Assembly: GCA_026417515.1 (NCBI GenBank)
Contig: JAOADC010000009.1
Location: 1-33,588 of the forward strand
Reading direction: 5' to 3'
From: Actinomycetota bacterium
GTDB lineage: Bacteria > Actinomycetota > Aquicultoria > SKW223
Length of the DNA: 33,588 nt
The notes beneath the pieces are model-generated. The model saw only the letters and a program-made list of their open reading frames with translations, did no database searches and had not been told where the DNA came from. Position numbers and translations under genes: made by a program. Each line of letters begins with the position of its first letter. The stretch's first letter is position 1. Positions 7,087 through 15,550 of the stretch are shown one piece after another.

Positions 7087-9054
7087 ATGGTTTCATTAGG
7101 AAACGTATTTACGTGGCTTGGTTTTGTCTCGTCTCTTATTCTTGTTTTCATCTCCTTCAGGTACAGGCCTGAGAATAAATCTTTAAAGAGATTGATAAAT
7201 TATCTCATTTTCGTTCCATTTATTTTCTCGCTCTTAGCGTCAGCAGTTCTTTTAAATGCTTTCCTTACAAGAAACTTCCAAGTAGATTATGTTGCCAGGT
7301 ACTCAAGTTCTGATCTCCCTCTCTTTTACACAGTTACAGCCTTCTGGGCTGGCCAAGAAGGTTCATTGCTTCTCTGGACGTTGCTTTTATCTCTTTTTGC
7401 TATTATTTTTTGGTTTTCTGTAAGAACGAAGAAATATGCTGGTATATCCCTCGGAGTTACATCGATTGTATCTACCTTCTTTTATTTGGTTGTGAGCTTA
7501 CCGGCAAATCCTTTTAGAACTCTTCCTCAGCCAATGAGAGAAGGTTTTGGTCTGAATCCTCTTCTCCAGAACTTAGGAATGGTTTTCCATCCACCAACTG
7601 TTTTCTTCGCCTACGCCCTATTTACTTTTCCATTTGCAATCGCTATCGGTGTTCTTGTTAGTAAGTCTTTTGAAGAAAAAGCCTGGATTAGAGATATGAG
7701 ATTGTGGACAATATTTGCCTGGCTTTTTATTGGAATTGGAAATGTTCTTGGTGCCCTATGGGCTTATGTTGAGTTAGGCTGGGGAGGTTTTTGGGCCTGG
7801 GATCCAGTAGAAAACGCATCATTGCTTCCATGGCTTACAGGCACAGCGCTCCTTCATTCGATTACAGTTTATGAAAAGAAGAAAACGCTAAAGGTCTGGA
7901 CTTTCGCTCTTTCATTCATAAGTTTCTTTTTGTGTATTCTGGGTACCTATATAACAAGGTCTGGTGCCATTGCCTCTGTGCATGCTTTTCAATCTTCACC
8001 AATTGCAGGATATTTCCTTACTGCGCTTATCATAATATTGTTTGTACCAATTTTCATACTGGCTATGCGTTATAAGGACATCCAGGTGGTTGATATAGAT
8101 AACTATCTAACAAGGCAGGGCACCTATGCTATTTCCAACTGGCTTTTTACTGCTTTCACTATCGTCGTTTTATGGGGTACGATGTTTCCTCTTTTCTCAT
8201 CTATATTTGGTAGGGCAAGCTCAGGAGATGAGGGATTATCTGTTGCAAGGGCGTTCTTCGATACATACACAGCACCGATAATGTTTGCAATCGCAATATT
8301 AATTGCCATTTGTCCTCATTTTACTTACAAAGGCGTCGATCTTAAGAAAATCGCCAAATTGCTGGGTTTAGGTTATGTTGTTGGTGCAGTTATTGTAGGT
8401 CTTACCTGGAGCTTTTGGAAAACCAATTTGATTGGCGCTCTTTCAGGAGCAACAGGATTTGCGGGCCTTGTCACCACCTTATACATCTTTATTGAGGACT
8501 ATCTAAGGCATAGGGGAGGCTTCTTGAAGAGGTTTTTACAGAATGGCAGACGTTACGGTGGCTATATAGCCCACATAGGGGCCATTTTGATGTTTATTGG
8601 AGTATTTTCTGCAACTATCTACAAAACTGAGACAAACATCACTCTCAATCAAGGTGAAAGCGCTACATTCAAGGATTTAAAGATAGTTTACGAAGAACCT
8701 GTTTACTTTAAAGGTCCAAATTATGAAAGATATGGTGCAAAAGTAACTCTTGTCGATAGTGGAAATGTAGTTGGAAATCTCTATCCAAGTTTTTCTTATT
8801 ATCCTGCAGGAAACCAGCAGACTTACGAGGTTGACATAGATTGGGGAATATGGAGAGACGTTTACCTGGCGCTTAAAGAAATAAGGGGAAGTGAACCATA
8901 CACAGCAACAATAACAGTCAGCCTTGAACCACTTACAATGTTCATCTGGTTAGGTTCTCTAATACTTTTTACAGGAACAGTTTATGCAATGTGGCCAAGG
9001 AAAAAGCCAATTGAAACTGAATCTGAAAATGATACTGATATTCAAGGAAGCTAA
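7087..9054 (+). CDS. ccmF: cytochrome c haem lyase subunit CcmF
   Basis: Large polytopic membrane protein that moves haem from CcmE to apocytochrome. It has 655 residues, in the CcmF size range. The haem-handling WWD motif is WGGFWAWDPVEN (from about residue 232), followed by SLLPWLTGTALLHS. Further family elements are the early FWAGQEGSLLLW segment, MVFHPPTVFFAYA, and SVHAFQSSP, with His residues in positions typical of haem ligands. The C-terminal HIGAILMFIGVFSATIY and a closing helix before a charged tail complete the pattern. Start ATG 7087 has GAGGTGA upstream. In System I*, CcmF may act without CcmH; no ccmH or ccmG gene occurs in this window. Confidence 0.96.
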   Translation: MVSLGNVFTWLGFVSSLILVFISFRYRPENKSLKRLINYLIFVPFIFSLLASAVLLNAFLTRNFQVDYVARYSSSDLPLFYTVTAFWAGQEGSLLLWTLLLSLFAIIFWFSVRTKKYAGISLGVTSIVSTFFYLVVSLPANPFRTLPQPMREGFGLNPLLQNLGMVFHPPTVFFAYALFTFPFAIAIGVLVSKSFEEKAWIRDMRLWTIFAWLFIGIGNVLGALWAYVELGWGGFWAWDPVENASLLPWLTGTALLHSITVYEKKKTLKVWTFALSFISFFLCILGTYITRSGAIASVHAFQSSPIAGYFLTALIIILFVPIFILAMRYKDIQVVDIDNYLTRQGTYAISNWLFTAFTIVVLWGTMFPLFSSIFGRASSGDEGLSVARAFFDTYTAPIMFAIAILIAICPHFTYKGVDLKKIAKLLGLGYVVGAVIVGLTWSFWKTNLIGALSGATGFAGLVTTLYIFIEDYLRHRGGFLKRFLQNGRRYGGYIAHIGAILMFIGVFSATIYKTETNITLNQGESATFKDLKIVYEEPVYFKGPNYERYGAKVTLVDSGNVVGNLYPSFSYYPAGNQQTYEVDIDWGIWRDVYLALKEIRGSEPYTATITVSLEPLTMFIWLGSLILFTGTVYAMWPRKKPIETESENDTDIQGS

Positions 9055-9061
9055 TTAGATT

Positions 9062-9784
9062 ATGACCCCTGTTATTGAAGTAGATAGATTGGAAAAATCT
9101 TTTGGCCATAAAAAGGCTTTAAGAGGAGTCAATCTCAAGGTTTTTGAAGGCGAATTTATTGTGCTTTTCGGCCCTAATGGTGCTGGGAAAACCACTTTAC
9201 TAAAAAGCATTTCTACGCTAATAAGACCGACCAGGGGTCGCATTCTGTTCAAAGGTAAGGAAATTGATGATGGTTCAATTTCTCTTCGTGAGACAATTGG
9301 TTTGGTATCTCATAACACTCTGCTTTATGAGGATCTTACCGCTTTCGAAAACCTTCTTTTTTACGCAAGGATGTATGGGGTACCTAATCCAAAGCAAAAA
9401 ATCGAAGAATTGCTTCATATGGTCGGGCTTTATCATCGCAAGGATGATGTTGTAAGAACTTTTTCACGAGGTATGCTTCAAAGACTTACCATAGCAAGAG
9501 CAATATTGCACGATCCACCTGTTCTCCTTTTGGACGAACCATATACAGGTCTTGATGTTCAAGCGATGAAAATCCTGGACGACCTTCTTTATAATTTGAA
9601 GGATGGATTAAGAACCTTCATTATGACTTCCCATGATATTCAAAAGGGTTTTGAGCATGCAACAAGATTGGCAATACTTCATTCAGGTGAAATCGTCTTT
9701 GATAAGAAGAAGGAAGAGATTAGCGTTTTAGAGTTTGAGGAAGAGTTTTGGAAGTGGGTAAAGGAAAAAGAGCCGGTTTTTTAA
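9062..9784 (+). CDS. ccmA: haem-exporter ATP-binding subunit CcmA
   Basis: ABC ATPase that powers release of holo-CcmE from the CcmC-haem complex. In its 240 residues are Walker A GPNGAGKT (37-44), a signature sequence FSRGMLQR in place of the usual LSGGQ-type loop, Walker B VLLLDEP and a switch His in MTSHD. The FSxGMxQR signature is typical of CcmA-like ABC proteins. It follows ccmF by 7 bp and overlaps the start of ccmB by 37 bp. The AAGGAAGC stretch inside the ccmF end could serve as ribosome site. Confidence 0.95.
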   Translation: MTPVIEVDRLEKSFGHKKALRGVNLKVFEGEFIVLFGPNGAGKTTLLKSISTLIRPTRGRILFKGKEIDDGSISLRETIGLVSHNTLLYEDLTAFENLLFYARMYGVPNPKQKIEELLHMVGLYHRKDDVVRTFSRGMLQRLTIARAILHDPPVLLLDEPYTGLDVQAMKILDDLLYNLKDGLRTFIMTSHDIQKGFEHATRLAILHSGEIVFDKKKEEISVLEFEEEFWKWVKEKEPVF

Positions 9785-10440
9785 GACAGGTATTTTACAT
9801 AGTAGCAAAAGATTTCAGAGCAGAGTTGAGGACAAAGGAGCTCTTCAACTCAATGTTTCTTTTTGCAATGCTTGCGCTTGTTATTTTCAACTTTTCTTTT
9901 GCAGGCAAGATGCCTGTGAGAGTTCTCTCGGGTGCTATGTGGGTATCATTCCTGTTTGCTTCTGTCCTTGGTTTAAATAGAAGTTTCGTTAAAGAACACG
10001 AGAAGGGTTGCATTGAAGGTCTTCTCATTGCTCCTTGCGAAAGAAGTGTTATTTATTTTGGCAAGTTCCTAGGCAACCTCTTATTCATTTTTCTTGTAGA
10101 GTTAATAGCGCTTCCATTGATTTCGATCTTCTTCTCTAGAAGTGAGATATTTTCTAAGCCTTTCGAGCTTGCTGGTATTCTTGTTCTGGGAAGTTTTGCT
10201 ATTTCAGCAATTGGAACGATACTTTCTGCCATTACAGTCAATACAAGAACAAGGGAGCTTCTATTACCAATACTTCTATTTCCACTTATCTTACCTGTAC
10301 TGATTGCTTCTGTTGAAGTAACCGCCTACATCTTTCAACCAAAAGGCAGTATCATCCAGTGGCTTCGCTTGATAGGTATTTATGATATTATCTTTATCAT
10401 CGTTCCATATTTACTCTTTGATTATGTTGTTGAGGAGTGA
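9748..10440 (+). CDS. ccmB: haem-exporter membrane subunit CcmB
   Basis: Six-helix integral membrane partner of CcmA. The 230 residues start at TTG 9748 (GAGG 7 bp upstream) or GTG 9754; either lies inside the ccmA 3' end. The N-terminal FYIVAKDFRAELRTKELFNSMFLFAMLALVIF and later ENxxGCIEGLLIAP-like stretch (HEKGCIEGLLIAPCERS) are characteristic of CcmB, as is ELLLPILLFPLILPVLIA. Cytoplasmic membrane location. The stop overlaps the ccmC ribosome-binding region, suggesting coupled translation. Confidence 0.95.
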   Translation: MEVGKGKRAGFLRQVFYIVAKDFRAELRTKELFNSMFLFAMLALVIFNFSFAGKMPVRVLSGAMWVSFLFASVLGLNRSFVKEHEKGCIEGLLIAPCERSVIYFGKFLGNLLFIFLVELIALPLISIFFSRSEIFSKPFELAGILVLGSFAISAIGTILSAITVNTRTRELLLPILLFPLILPVLIASVEVTAYIFQPKGSIIQWLRLIGIYDIIFIIVPYLLFDYVVEE

Positions 10441-10445
10441 TTGCC

Positions 10446-11135
10446 TTGAATAAGAAGGCTTTGGACATCATTCTTTATGGCTTGCTCTTGATTGGTATGT
10501 TTGTTTCTCTTTATCTGATCTTTCAGTACGCACCTCCTGCAATCAATCCAACAAACAATCAAACCTGGTACGAACAAAAAATCTTCTACGTCCATGTAAG
10601 TTCAGCCTGGACAGGCTTTTTAGCATTCTTTGTTGTTGCTGTTGCATCGATAATTTTCTTGCGAAACGAAAGTAGGATTGCAGATCTTGTGGCTCAAACT
10701 TCTGCAGAGATAGGCATAGTCTTTACGACACTTACACTAATTTCAGGTCCACTATGGGCGAAGTCTTTTTGGGGACGATACTGGGATTGGTCTGAACCAA
10801 GGTTGGTTACTGCTCTAATACTTTGGTTTCTCTATATTGGATATCTGATCTTACGCTCTTCAGTAGGAGAAGATTTTAGAAGAGCAAGGTTTGCAGCAGT
10901 CTTTGGTATTATCGCTTTCTTAGACGTTCCAATAGTATTTCTTTCAGTAAGATGGTATCGAGCATCTCATCCACCACTTCTTGTTTTTGAACCAGGAGGT
11001 TTGGATCCAAGCATGAAGGTAGCATTTTTCTTCACCTTATTCATCTTTACTGTTTTTTATGTAGTCCTGCTTAGAAATGCTTTAAGAATAAAATTGCTTC
11101 AGGATGAACTAAACAGGCTCAAAGAGGTGATTTAG
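10446..11135 (+). CDS. ccmC: haem-handling protein CcmC
   Basis: Membrane protein that loads haem onto CcmE. TTG 10446 is chosen because GAGGAGTGA (10432-10440) ends 5 bp before it, giving 229 residues; the frame also allows GTG 10437. Family marks are FYVHVSSAW (first axial His), the tryptophan-rich WGRYWDWSEPR that corresponds to the WWD motif, and the second His in SHPPLLVFEPGGLDPSMK. Six hydrophobic helices are visible. The C-terminal tail runs directly into ccmD after 2 bp. Confidence 0.95.
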   Translation: MNKKALDIILYGLLLIGMFVSLYLIFQYAPPAINPTNNQTWYEQKIFYVHVSSAWTGFLAFFVVAVASIIFLRNESRIADLVAQTSAEIGIVFTTLTLISGPLWAKSFWGRYWDWSEPRLVTALILWFLYIGYLILRSSVGEDFRRARFAAVFGIIAFLDVPIVFLSVRWYRASHPPLLVFEPGGLDPSMKVAFFFTLFIFTVFYVVLLRNALRIKLLQDELNRLKEVI

Positions 11136-11137
11136 TG

Positions 11138-11272
11138 ATGCAAACGCTTATGATAGCATATGCAGTTGTATGGGCAATAATATTTGGTTATCTTGTTGTG
11201 CAATATATGAGGATTTCAAGACTGGAAAACGAAATAGAAAACCTTAAAAAAGCCATTGAGAGAAAAAGTTAA
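11138..11272 (+). CDS. ccmD: CcmD-like small membrane protein
   Basis: A 44-residue protein directly after ccmC. ATG 11138 follows GAGGTGA (11124-11130) with 7 bp spacing. A single helix (MIAYAVVWAIIFGYLVVQYM) is followed by a charged coil with Leu, Glu and Lys (SRLENEIENLKKAIERK). Size, topology and position match CcmD, which holds CcmC-haem-CcmE together for release by CcmAB. Last gene of the operon; its stop overlaps that of the convergent gene by a few bases. Confidence 0.85.
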   Translation: MQTLMIAYAVVWAIIFGYLVVQYMRISRLENEIENLKKAIERKS

Positions 11273-11940
11273 TCAACACTTTCTAAGGAATAGGCAGTAA
11301 GTCCAAGCATCTTTACAGTATTTATACATTCTTTTGCCTTTTCTCTATCCATTCTTTCTTCCTCATATAAACTGTCCACTGCAAAATTAGGATCATTGCA
11401 GATTCTTAAAGCATAAAAATTATCAATCTCACTCTCGATTTTTTTAAATCCCAGGAAAGAAGATGCAGGTACAATGACTGATACCTTGTCTGCTCCTTGT
11501 TTTTTCACACATTTGATAACGGCTAGCATTGTTTGACCTGTTGAAATGCCATCATCAACAATTATGATTTGTTTACCTCTGATATCGGGAGGCAGGTAAC
11601 TACCTCTCAGTTTTATAAGCTCGTTTCTTAAGTCTTCTATTATGCTATTAATATAATTTTTAAGTTGTTCCTCTTTTAAGCCTGCTTTTCTAAGCATAAG
11701 TTCATCTAAGACACATGTGCCGTCTGAAGTTACGGCTCCAATCGCTATGAAAGGTTTGCCAATCATAGGAACCTTCTTTGCAATTACAAAGTCTATTGGC
11801 AATTTTTTTTCCTTTGCAAACGAGCAGGAAACTGGAATACCTTTAAGACCTATGCCAATAACTAACGAATTGTTTGTTATGAAACTATCGGGGACTGAGT
11901 TAGCGAGGTATCTACCTGCTTCAATACGATTCTTAAACAT
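11269..11940 (-). CDS. phosphoribosyltransferase-like PRPP-binding protein
   Basis: 223 residues with the type I PRTase fold: an opening with LVIGIGLKGIPV, a PRPP loop IIIVDDGISTGQT and a flanking helix TMLAVIKCVKKQGADKVSVIVPASS. The insertion after DFVIAKKVPMIGKPFIAIGAVTSDG matches the predicted phosphoribosyltransferases of COG1926 rather than any nucleobase-salvage enzyme. Reaction and substrate are not known for most members. Starts at ATG 11940, ends against ccmD. It lies 66 bp beyond the end of the YtxH gene on the same strand, so a shared transcript is possible. Confidence 0.85.
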   Translation of the reverse strand: MFKNRIEAGRYLANSVPDSFITNNSLVIGIGLKGIPVSCSFAKEKKLPIDFVIAKKVPMIGKPFIAIGAVTSDGTCVLDELMLRKAGLKEEQLKNYINSIIEDLRNELIKLRGSYLPPDIRGKQIIIVDDGISTGQTMLAVIKCVKKQGADKVSVIVPASSFLGFKKIESEIDNFYALRICNDPNFAVDSLYEEERMDREKAKECINTVKMLGLTAYSLESVD

Positions 11941-12006
11941 GAAAATATATTACTAAATAATGCGGTAATTATCAAAATTGATATTAATTAACGTATTGGA
12001 TGGACT

Positions 12007-12339
12007 TTATTCTTCGGGTAAAACTTCTATGTCTGAAGGTTCTTCTTTCTTGCTTAAATTTCTAACCTTTTCACTTACTGTCTCTGAAAGTTTTTCAGCT
12101 TTTTCTTTTATTTCTTCCAATTTTTCTTTTGCAGATTTCTTGCTTGTTTCTACTACTTCCTGGATTTCCTGAGCTTTTTCTTGATAAATCTTCTTTCCTT
12201 CTTCTGTATATTCCTCGACTGCTTTCTTTATCATTTCTCTGGTTTCTTTACCAGGTCTTGGCGCATATAGAAGACCGAGTATGCCGCCAACCAGAAGCCC
12301 TAAAAGAAAACTCATAAATCCTGAATCTTTTCTTTCCAT
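12007..12339 (-). CDS. YtxH-family membrane/coiled-coil protein
   Basis: 110 residues from ATG 12339, chosen because AAGGTGG lies about 8 bp upstream; the frame is open to 12366. One short helix GFMSFLLGLLVGGILGLLYAP is followed by RPGKETREMIKKAVEEY, the YtxH/DUF1269-like signature, then a long Lys/Glu heptad-like helix and an acidic tail. Related proteins in Firmicutes are stress-linked but of unknown mechanism. TATAAT on the minus strand (complement 12372-12377) is a plausible -10. Confidence 0.85.
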   Translation of the reverse strand: MERKDSGFMSFLLGLLVGGILGLLYAPRPGKETREMIKKAVEEYTEEGKKIYQEKAQEIQEVVETSKKSAKEKLEEIKEKAEKLSETVSEKVRNLSKKEEPSDIEVLPEE

Positions 12340-12466
12340 CAACGCCACCACCTTAGAGGTTTTCAATGTAAATTATATCACTTCAATATTCTTAAATTGG
12401 CTTTCAGGTAGAACTTAAATTTCAAAATTTTCGTATAAAATTACTAAAACGCTTAAGAGGTTTTCT

Positions 12467-13717
12467 ATGGGCAAGAAGATTATCGATAAGTGGCTCGATC
12501 TTTATTCCAATAGAGTCCATTTAATGCGAACATCTGCTACACGTGATCTGATGAGCACAGCAGAAAGAGCAGATGTTATTTCATTTGCTGGCGGAATGCC
12601 TGCGCCTGAGTCTCTTGATAAGGAAGCTTTTCGTGAGGCTGTTGCAAGGGTTCTTGAAAAAAGGGCTGAGAAGGCTTTTCAGTATGGACCAACAGAAGGT
12701 TTTTACGAAACACGTGAGCTTGCCTGCCAGCTGATGAAGAGAGCCGGACTTAAAGCACATCCAAATGAGGTTATAGTTACAGCAGGTGCACAGCAGGCAC
12801 TTGACCTTATAGCCAAGATATTTCTTGATGAGGGCTCAGAGATAATTGTTGAAGCACCTTCTTACGTAGGAGCGCTAAACGCTTTTCGGGTCTTTCAGCC
12901 AAGAGTTATTTCAATTGAAATTGAAGCGAGCGGTTTAAAAATCGATGAATTTGTAAGAATTCTTGAAGAAAAAAGTATTCCTCCAAAATTCGTTTACCTT
13001 ATTCCAAATTTTCAAAACCCGGCAGGAACTACAACTTCGCTAGAAAAAAGGAAAAGCATTGCTGAGTTATCTAAAGAATATAAGTTTGTGATTATCGAAG
13101 ACAACCCCTATGGAGAACTAAGCTTCTATGGAAAACAGATTGAACCTGTCAGCTTGTTTACTGATAACGCAATTTATTTAGGAAGCCTTTCAAAAATAAT
13201 TTCTCCTGGACTTAGAATCGGCTGGATTTATGCCTCTCCCCCTATACTGCAAAAGATAAATTTAGCAAAACAGGGTGCTGATCTCTGTTCTTCATCGCTA
13301 TCACAGTTGGTTGCTATCGAGTATCTTTCCATAATAGATTTTGATGAGCACATAAGAAAAATCAGAAAGATTTATAGTGAAAAGTGTAAAGCAATGATAA
13401 AAGCACTCGAAGAGTTCTTTCCTGAGGAAGCTAGCTGGACTCAGCCAGAAGGTGGTTTCTTCATCTGGGCAACTATTGATGCTGAGATAGATACTGATGA
13501 TATGCTTTCTTTAGCACTGGAGAAAAAGGTTGCTTATGTTCCAGGATCATCATTTTATTACGAAAACGGAGGATCCAAATCAATGAGACTTTCTTTTTCA
13601 AACCCTTCTCCTGAGGAGATCTACGAGGGTATTGAAAAGCTTGCTGCAGTAATAAAGGAGCAGATTGCTCTATCAAAATCCATTTTTGGTTTCTACGATA
13701 AGAAAGGGGATAGATGA
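12467..13717 (+). CDS. PLP-dependent class I/II aminotransferase (LysN/2-aminoadipate type)
   Basis: 416-residue fold-type I aminotransferase. Motifs: VISFAGGMPAPESL near the start (substrate loop), YGPTEGFYETREL, TAGAQQALDLIAKIF, PNFQNPAGTT, IIEDNPYGEL and the PLP lysine in LGSLSKIISPGLRIGW (Lys243), with C-terminal MRLSFSN. This is the pattern of 2-aminoadipate/kynurenine-type aminotransferases, broad for 2-oxo acids, so the physiological substrate is open. AGAGG precedes ATG 12467. Its stop overlaps the ddl start as ATGA, implying co-translation with cell-wall D-Ala-D-Ala ligase. Confidence 0.92.
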   Translation: MGKKIIDKWLDLYSNRVHLMRTSATRDLMSTAERADVISFAGGMPAPESLDKEAFREAVARVLEKRAEKAFQYGPTEGFYETRELACQLMKRAGLKAHPNEVIVTAGAQQALDLIAKIFLDEGSEIIVEAPSYVGALNAFRVFQPRVISIEIEASGLKIDEFVRILEEKSIPPKFVYLIPNFQNPAGTTTSLEKRKSIAELSKEYKFVIIEDNPYGELSFYGKQIEPVSLFTDNAIYLGSLSKIISPGLRIGWIYASPPILQKINLAKQGADLCSSSLSQLVAIEYLSIIDFDEHIRKIRKIYSEKCKAMIKALEEFFPEEASWTQPEGGFFIWATIDAEIDTDDMLSLALEKKVAYVPGSSFYYENGGSKSMRLSFSNPSPEEIYEGIEKLAAVIKEQIALSKSIFGFYDKKGDR

Positions 13718-14649
13718 TGAAAGTTGCTGTTCTCTGTGGCGGACTTTCAATGGAAAGGAGTGTAAGCCTTTCAAGCGGCGAGAGAGTTTACAATGCACTT
13801 AATGACCTTGGATATACTGCAATTAAGTTTGATCTTTCAGTAAATGACATTGATGAACTCCTTTCATGGAAACCCGACGTAGTCTATATCGCTTTACACG
13901 GAAAAGCTGGAGAGGATGGATCAATTCAGGAAGTACTGGACCTTTATGGTTTGCCCTATACTGGACCTGACGCATTGGGATGTAAATTATCCTTTGATAA
14001 GTGCCTTGCTAAGCAGTTAATGAGGGTTGAGAGTATCCCAACGCCTGATTTTTTCTCCTTTGATGAGAATGTTCTAAAAGAAGTCGGCGCAGGGAAAGTT
14101 CTTGCAAAAGCAGCTTCTGAGCTTGGTTATCCTCTTGTGATAAAGCCTTCAAATCAAGGCAGTTGTTTTGGAGTTAAACTTGTAAGAGAAGAGGCTGATT
14201 TGCCAAGAGGGGCAGTATCAGCTTTAAGTTATGATAACAGGATAATTCTTGAGAAGTTTATACATGGAACTGAAATAACTGTTCCAATCGTTGGTGGAAG
14301 CGTGTTTCCTGCTGTAGAGATAAAGCCACCAGGTGAACTCTTCGATTTCTCAGCAATGTATTCTGCAGGAGAAACAGAATACTTTGTACCTGCAAGAGTA
14401 AGTTCCGGGTTGATGGAAAAGGTCAACGAGATAGCCTTAAACACAGCAAAGATGTTGAAAGTAGAATTGCTTTGCAGGGTAGATATGATAATAGATGAAG
14501 TGAGCAATGTGCCATATGTCATCGAAGTCAATACAAGTCCAGGAATGACACCAACATCATTGCTTCCAATGTCAGCAGAATCTCTGGGTATGACATTTGA
14601 GAAATTGGTTGAAAAGGTACTAATAAGTTCTTTAACTGCGAAAACCTAA
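13714..14649 (+). CDS. ddl: D-alanine--D-alanine ligase
   Basis: ATP-grasp enzyme that makes the D-Ala-D-Ala dipeptide for peptidoglycan. 311 residues, the compact form. Seen: VAVLCGGLSMERSVSLSSG at the N-terminus, ALHGKAGEDGSIQEVLDLY, the ATP-grasp PLVIKPSNQGSCFGV, EKFIHGTEITVPIVGG and the metal/substrate end VIEVNTSPGMTPTSLLP. The N-D-x-x-PG-type metal site is intact as EVNTSPG. Starts at 13714 overlapping the aminotransferase stop; a second ATG at 13717 is possible. Presence shows a cell wall with normal D-Ala ends. Confidence 0.96.
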   Translation: MMKVAVLCGGLSMERSVSLSSGERVYNALNDLGYTAIKFDLSVNDIDELLSWKPDVVYIALHGKAGEDGSIQEVLDLYGLPYTGPDALGCKLSFDKCLAKQLMRVESIPTPDFFSFDENVLKEVGAGKVLAKAASELGYPLVIKPSNQGSCFGVKLVREEADLPRGAVSALSYDNRIILEKFIHGTEITVPIVGGSVFPAVEIKPPGELFDFSAMYSAGETEYFVPARVSSGLMEKVNEIALNTAKMLKVELLCRVDMIIDEVSNVPYVIEVNTSPGMTPTSLLPMSAESLGMTFEKLVEKVLISSLTAKT

Positions 14650-14675
14650 AGAAATTTGATAAAATAATTTGCTGC

Positions 14676-14752
14676 GCCCTCGTAGCTCAGATGGATAGAG
14701 CGCGGGCGTCCTAAGCCCGGCGTCGGGGGTTCGAATCCCTCCGAGGGCGCCA
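14676..14752 (+). tRNA. tRNA-Arg (anticodon CCT)
   Basis: Cloverleaf: acceptor GCCCTCG pairs with CGAGGGC, D arm GCTC/GAGC, anticodon stem CGGGC/GCCCG with loop GTCCTAA (anticodon CCT, reads AGG), T arm with TTCGAAT loop, discriminator G and encoded CCA. It ends 5 bp before the stop of the convergent HD-GYP gene; the T-run after CCA may end transcription. Confidence 0.96.
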
Positions 14753-14756
14753 TTTT

Positions 14757-15452
14757 TTAAAAATGTCTTTCTTTTAAACCTTTTACGAAAGCCTTTACTA
14801 AGTCTGGATCGAATTGTTGGCCTGAATTTTCAGATATTTCTATTATTGCTTTCCTCATCTCGATTGCTTCTCGATAGGGCCTGTTTGAAGTTAGCGCATC
14901 AAAAGTATCTGATACTGCAAGTATTCTTGCAAAAAGGGGTATTTCATAGGCAAACAAGCGAGATGGGTAACCACTTCCGTCCCAGCGTTCGTGATGGTGA
15001 AGTACTGCGTCAACTATAACCTTTTCTATCTGTAAGTTGCTGAGTATTCTTGAACCGATTTCTGGATGCTTTTTTATAATCGTGCTTTCTGTTTCATTTA
15101 AGAGAGTTGGTTTTATAAGCAGTCTTCTGTCAATCATTATCTTGCCAACATCATGAAGGAAAGCAGCAAATTGCAAAGTATCAAGCTCAGAAGAAGAGAG
15201 TCCGATCTCCATTCCAATGATTTTACTGTAATAGGCAACAGACTCTGAATGTCCTTTTGTGTATGGGTCCTTTGCTTCTATAGCGCTTAAAAGAGTTATG
15301 ATCTGAGTTTCTATCGAATTACAGAAACTGAGTTTTCTCAAAAGAGACTTTACATTTGAATCATAGGAATCGCTGTATATCTGTGTTGAAATGTTGTGAT
15401 TGTAAGAAAATTGGATCCTCTTTAATGCTACCTTGCCGTTTTTAAGCTGCAT
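14757..15452 (-). CDS. HD-GYP domain phosphohydrolase, likely cyclic-di-GMP phosphodiesterase
   Basis: 231 residues. After about 45 residues of non-conserved N-terminus comes an HD-GYP domain: KDPYTKGHSE, FLHDVGKIMI (His100-Asp101), KKHPEIGSRIL, LHHHERWDGSGYP (152-163), then RILAVSDTFDALTSNRPYREA and GQQFDPDLVKAF. All metal-binding residues of the family are visible and GYP is intact. HD-GYP proteins usually degrade cyclic di-GMP, some cGAMP. No response-regulator receiver is attached, so its input is unknown. It stands alone between tRNA-Arg and porB. Confidence 0.93.
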   Translation of the reverse strand: MQLKNGKVALKRIQFSYNHNISTQIYSDSYDSNVKSLLRKLSFCNSIETQIITLLSAIEAKDPYTKGHSESVAYYSKIIGMEIGLSSSELDTLQFAAFLHDVGKIMIDRRLLIKPTLLNETESTIIKKHPEIGSRILSNLQIEKVIVDAVLHHHERWDGSGYPSRLFAYEIPLFARILAVSDTFDALTSNRPYREAIEMRKAIIEISENSGQQFDPDLVKAFVKGLKERHF

Positions 15453-15550
15453 TTCTGGCTACATTCTTTCTATAATCTTTGCCAAATTAACCAAAATTAA
15501 ATTATTTTTAAGCGAAATTAGCAAAAATTACAATACTTTTTTAAAAGTTC

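Noticed and set aside
11941-12006. Small dyad TATCA-AAAT-TGATA between the PRPP-binding and YtxH genes
   Set aside because: Five-bp A+T-rich arms of this kind are frequent here; not enough to call a terminator or operator.
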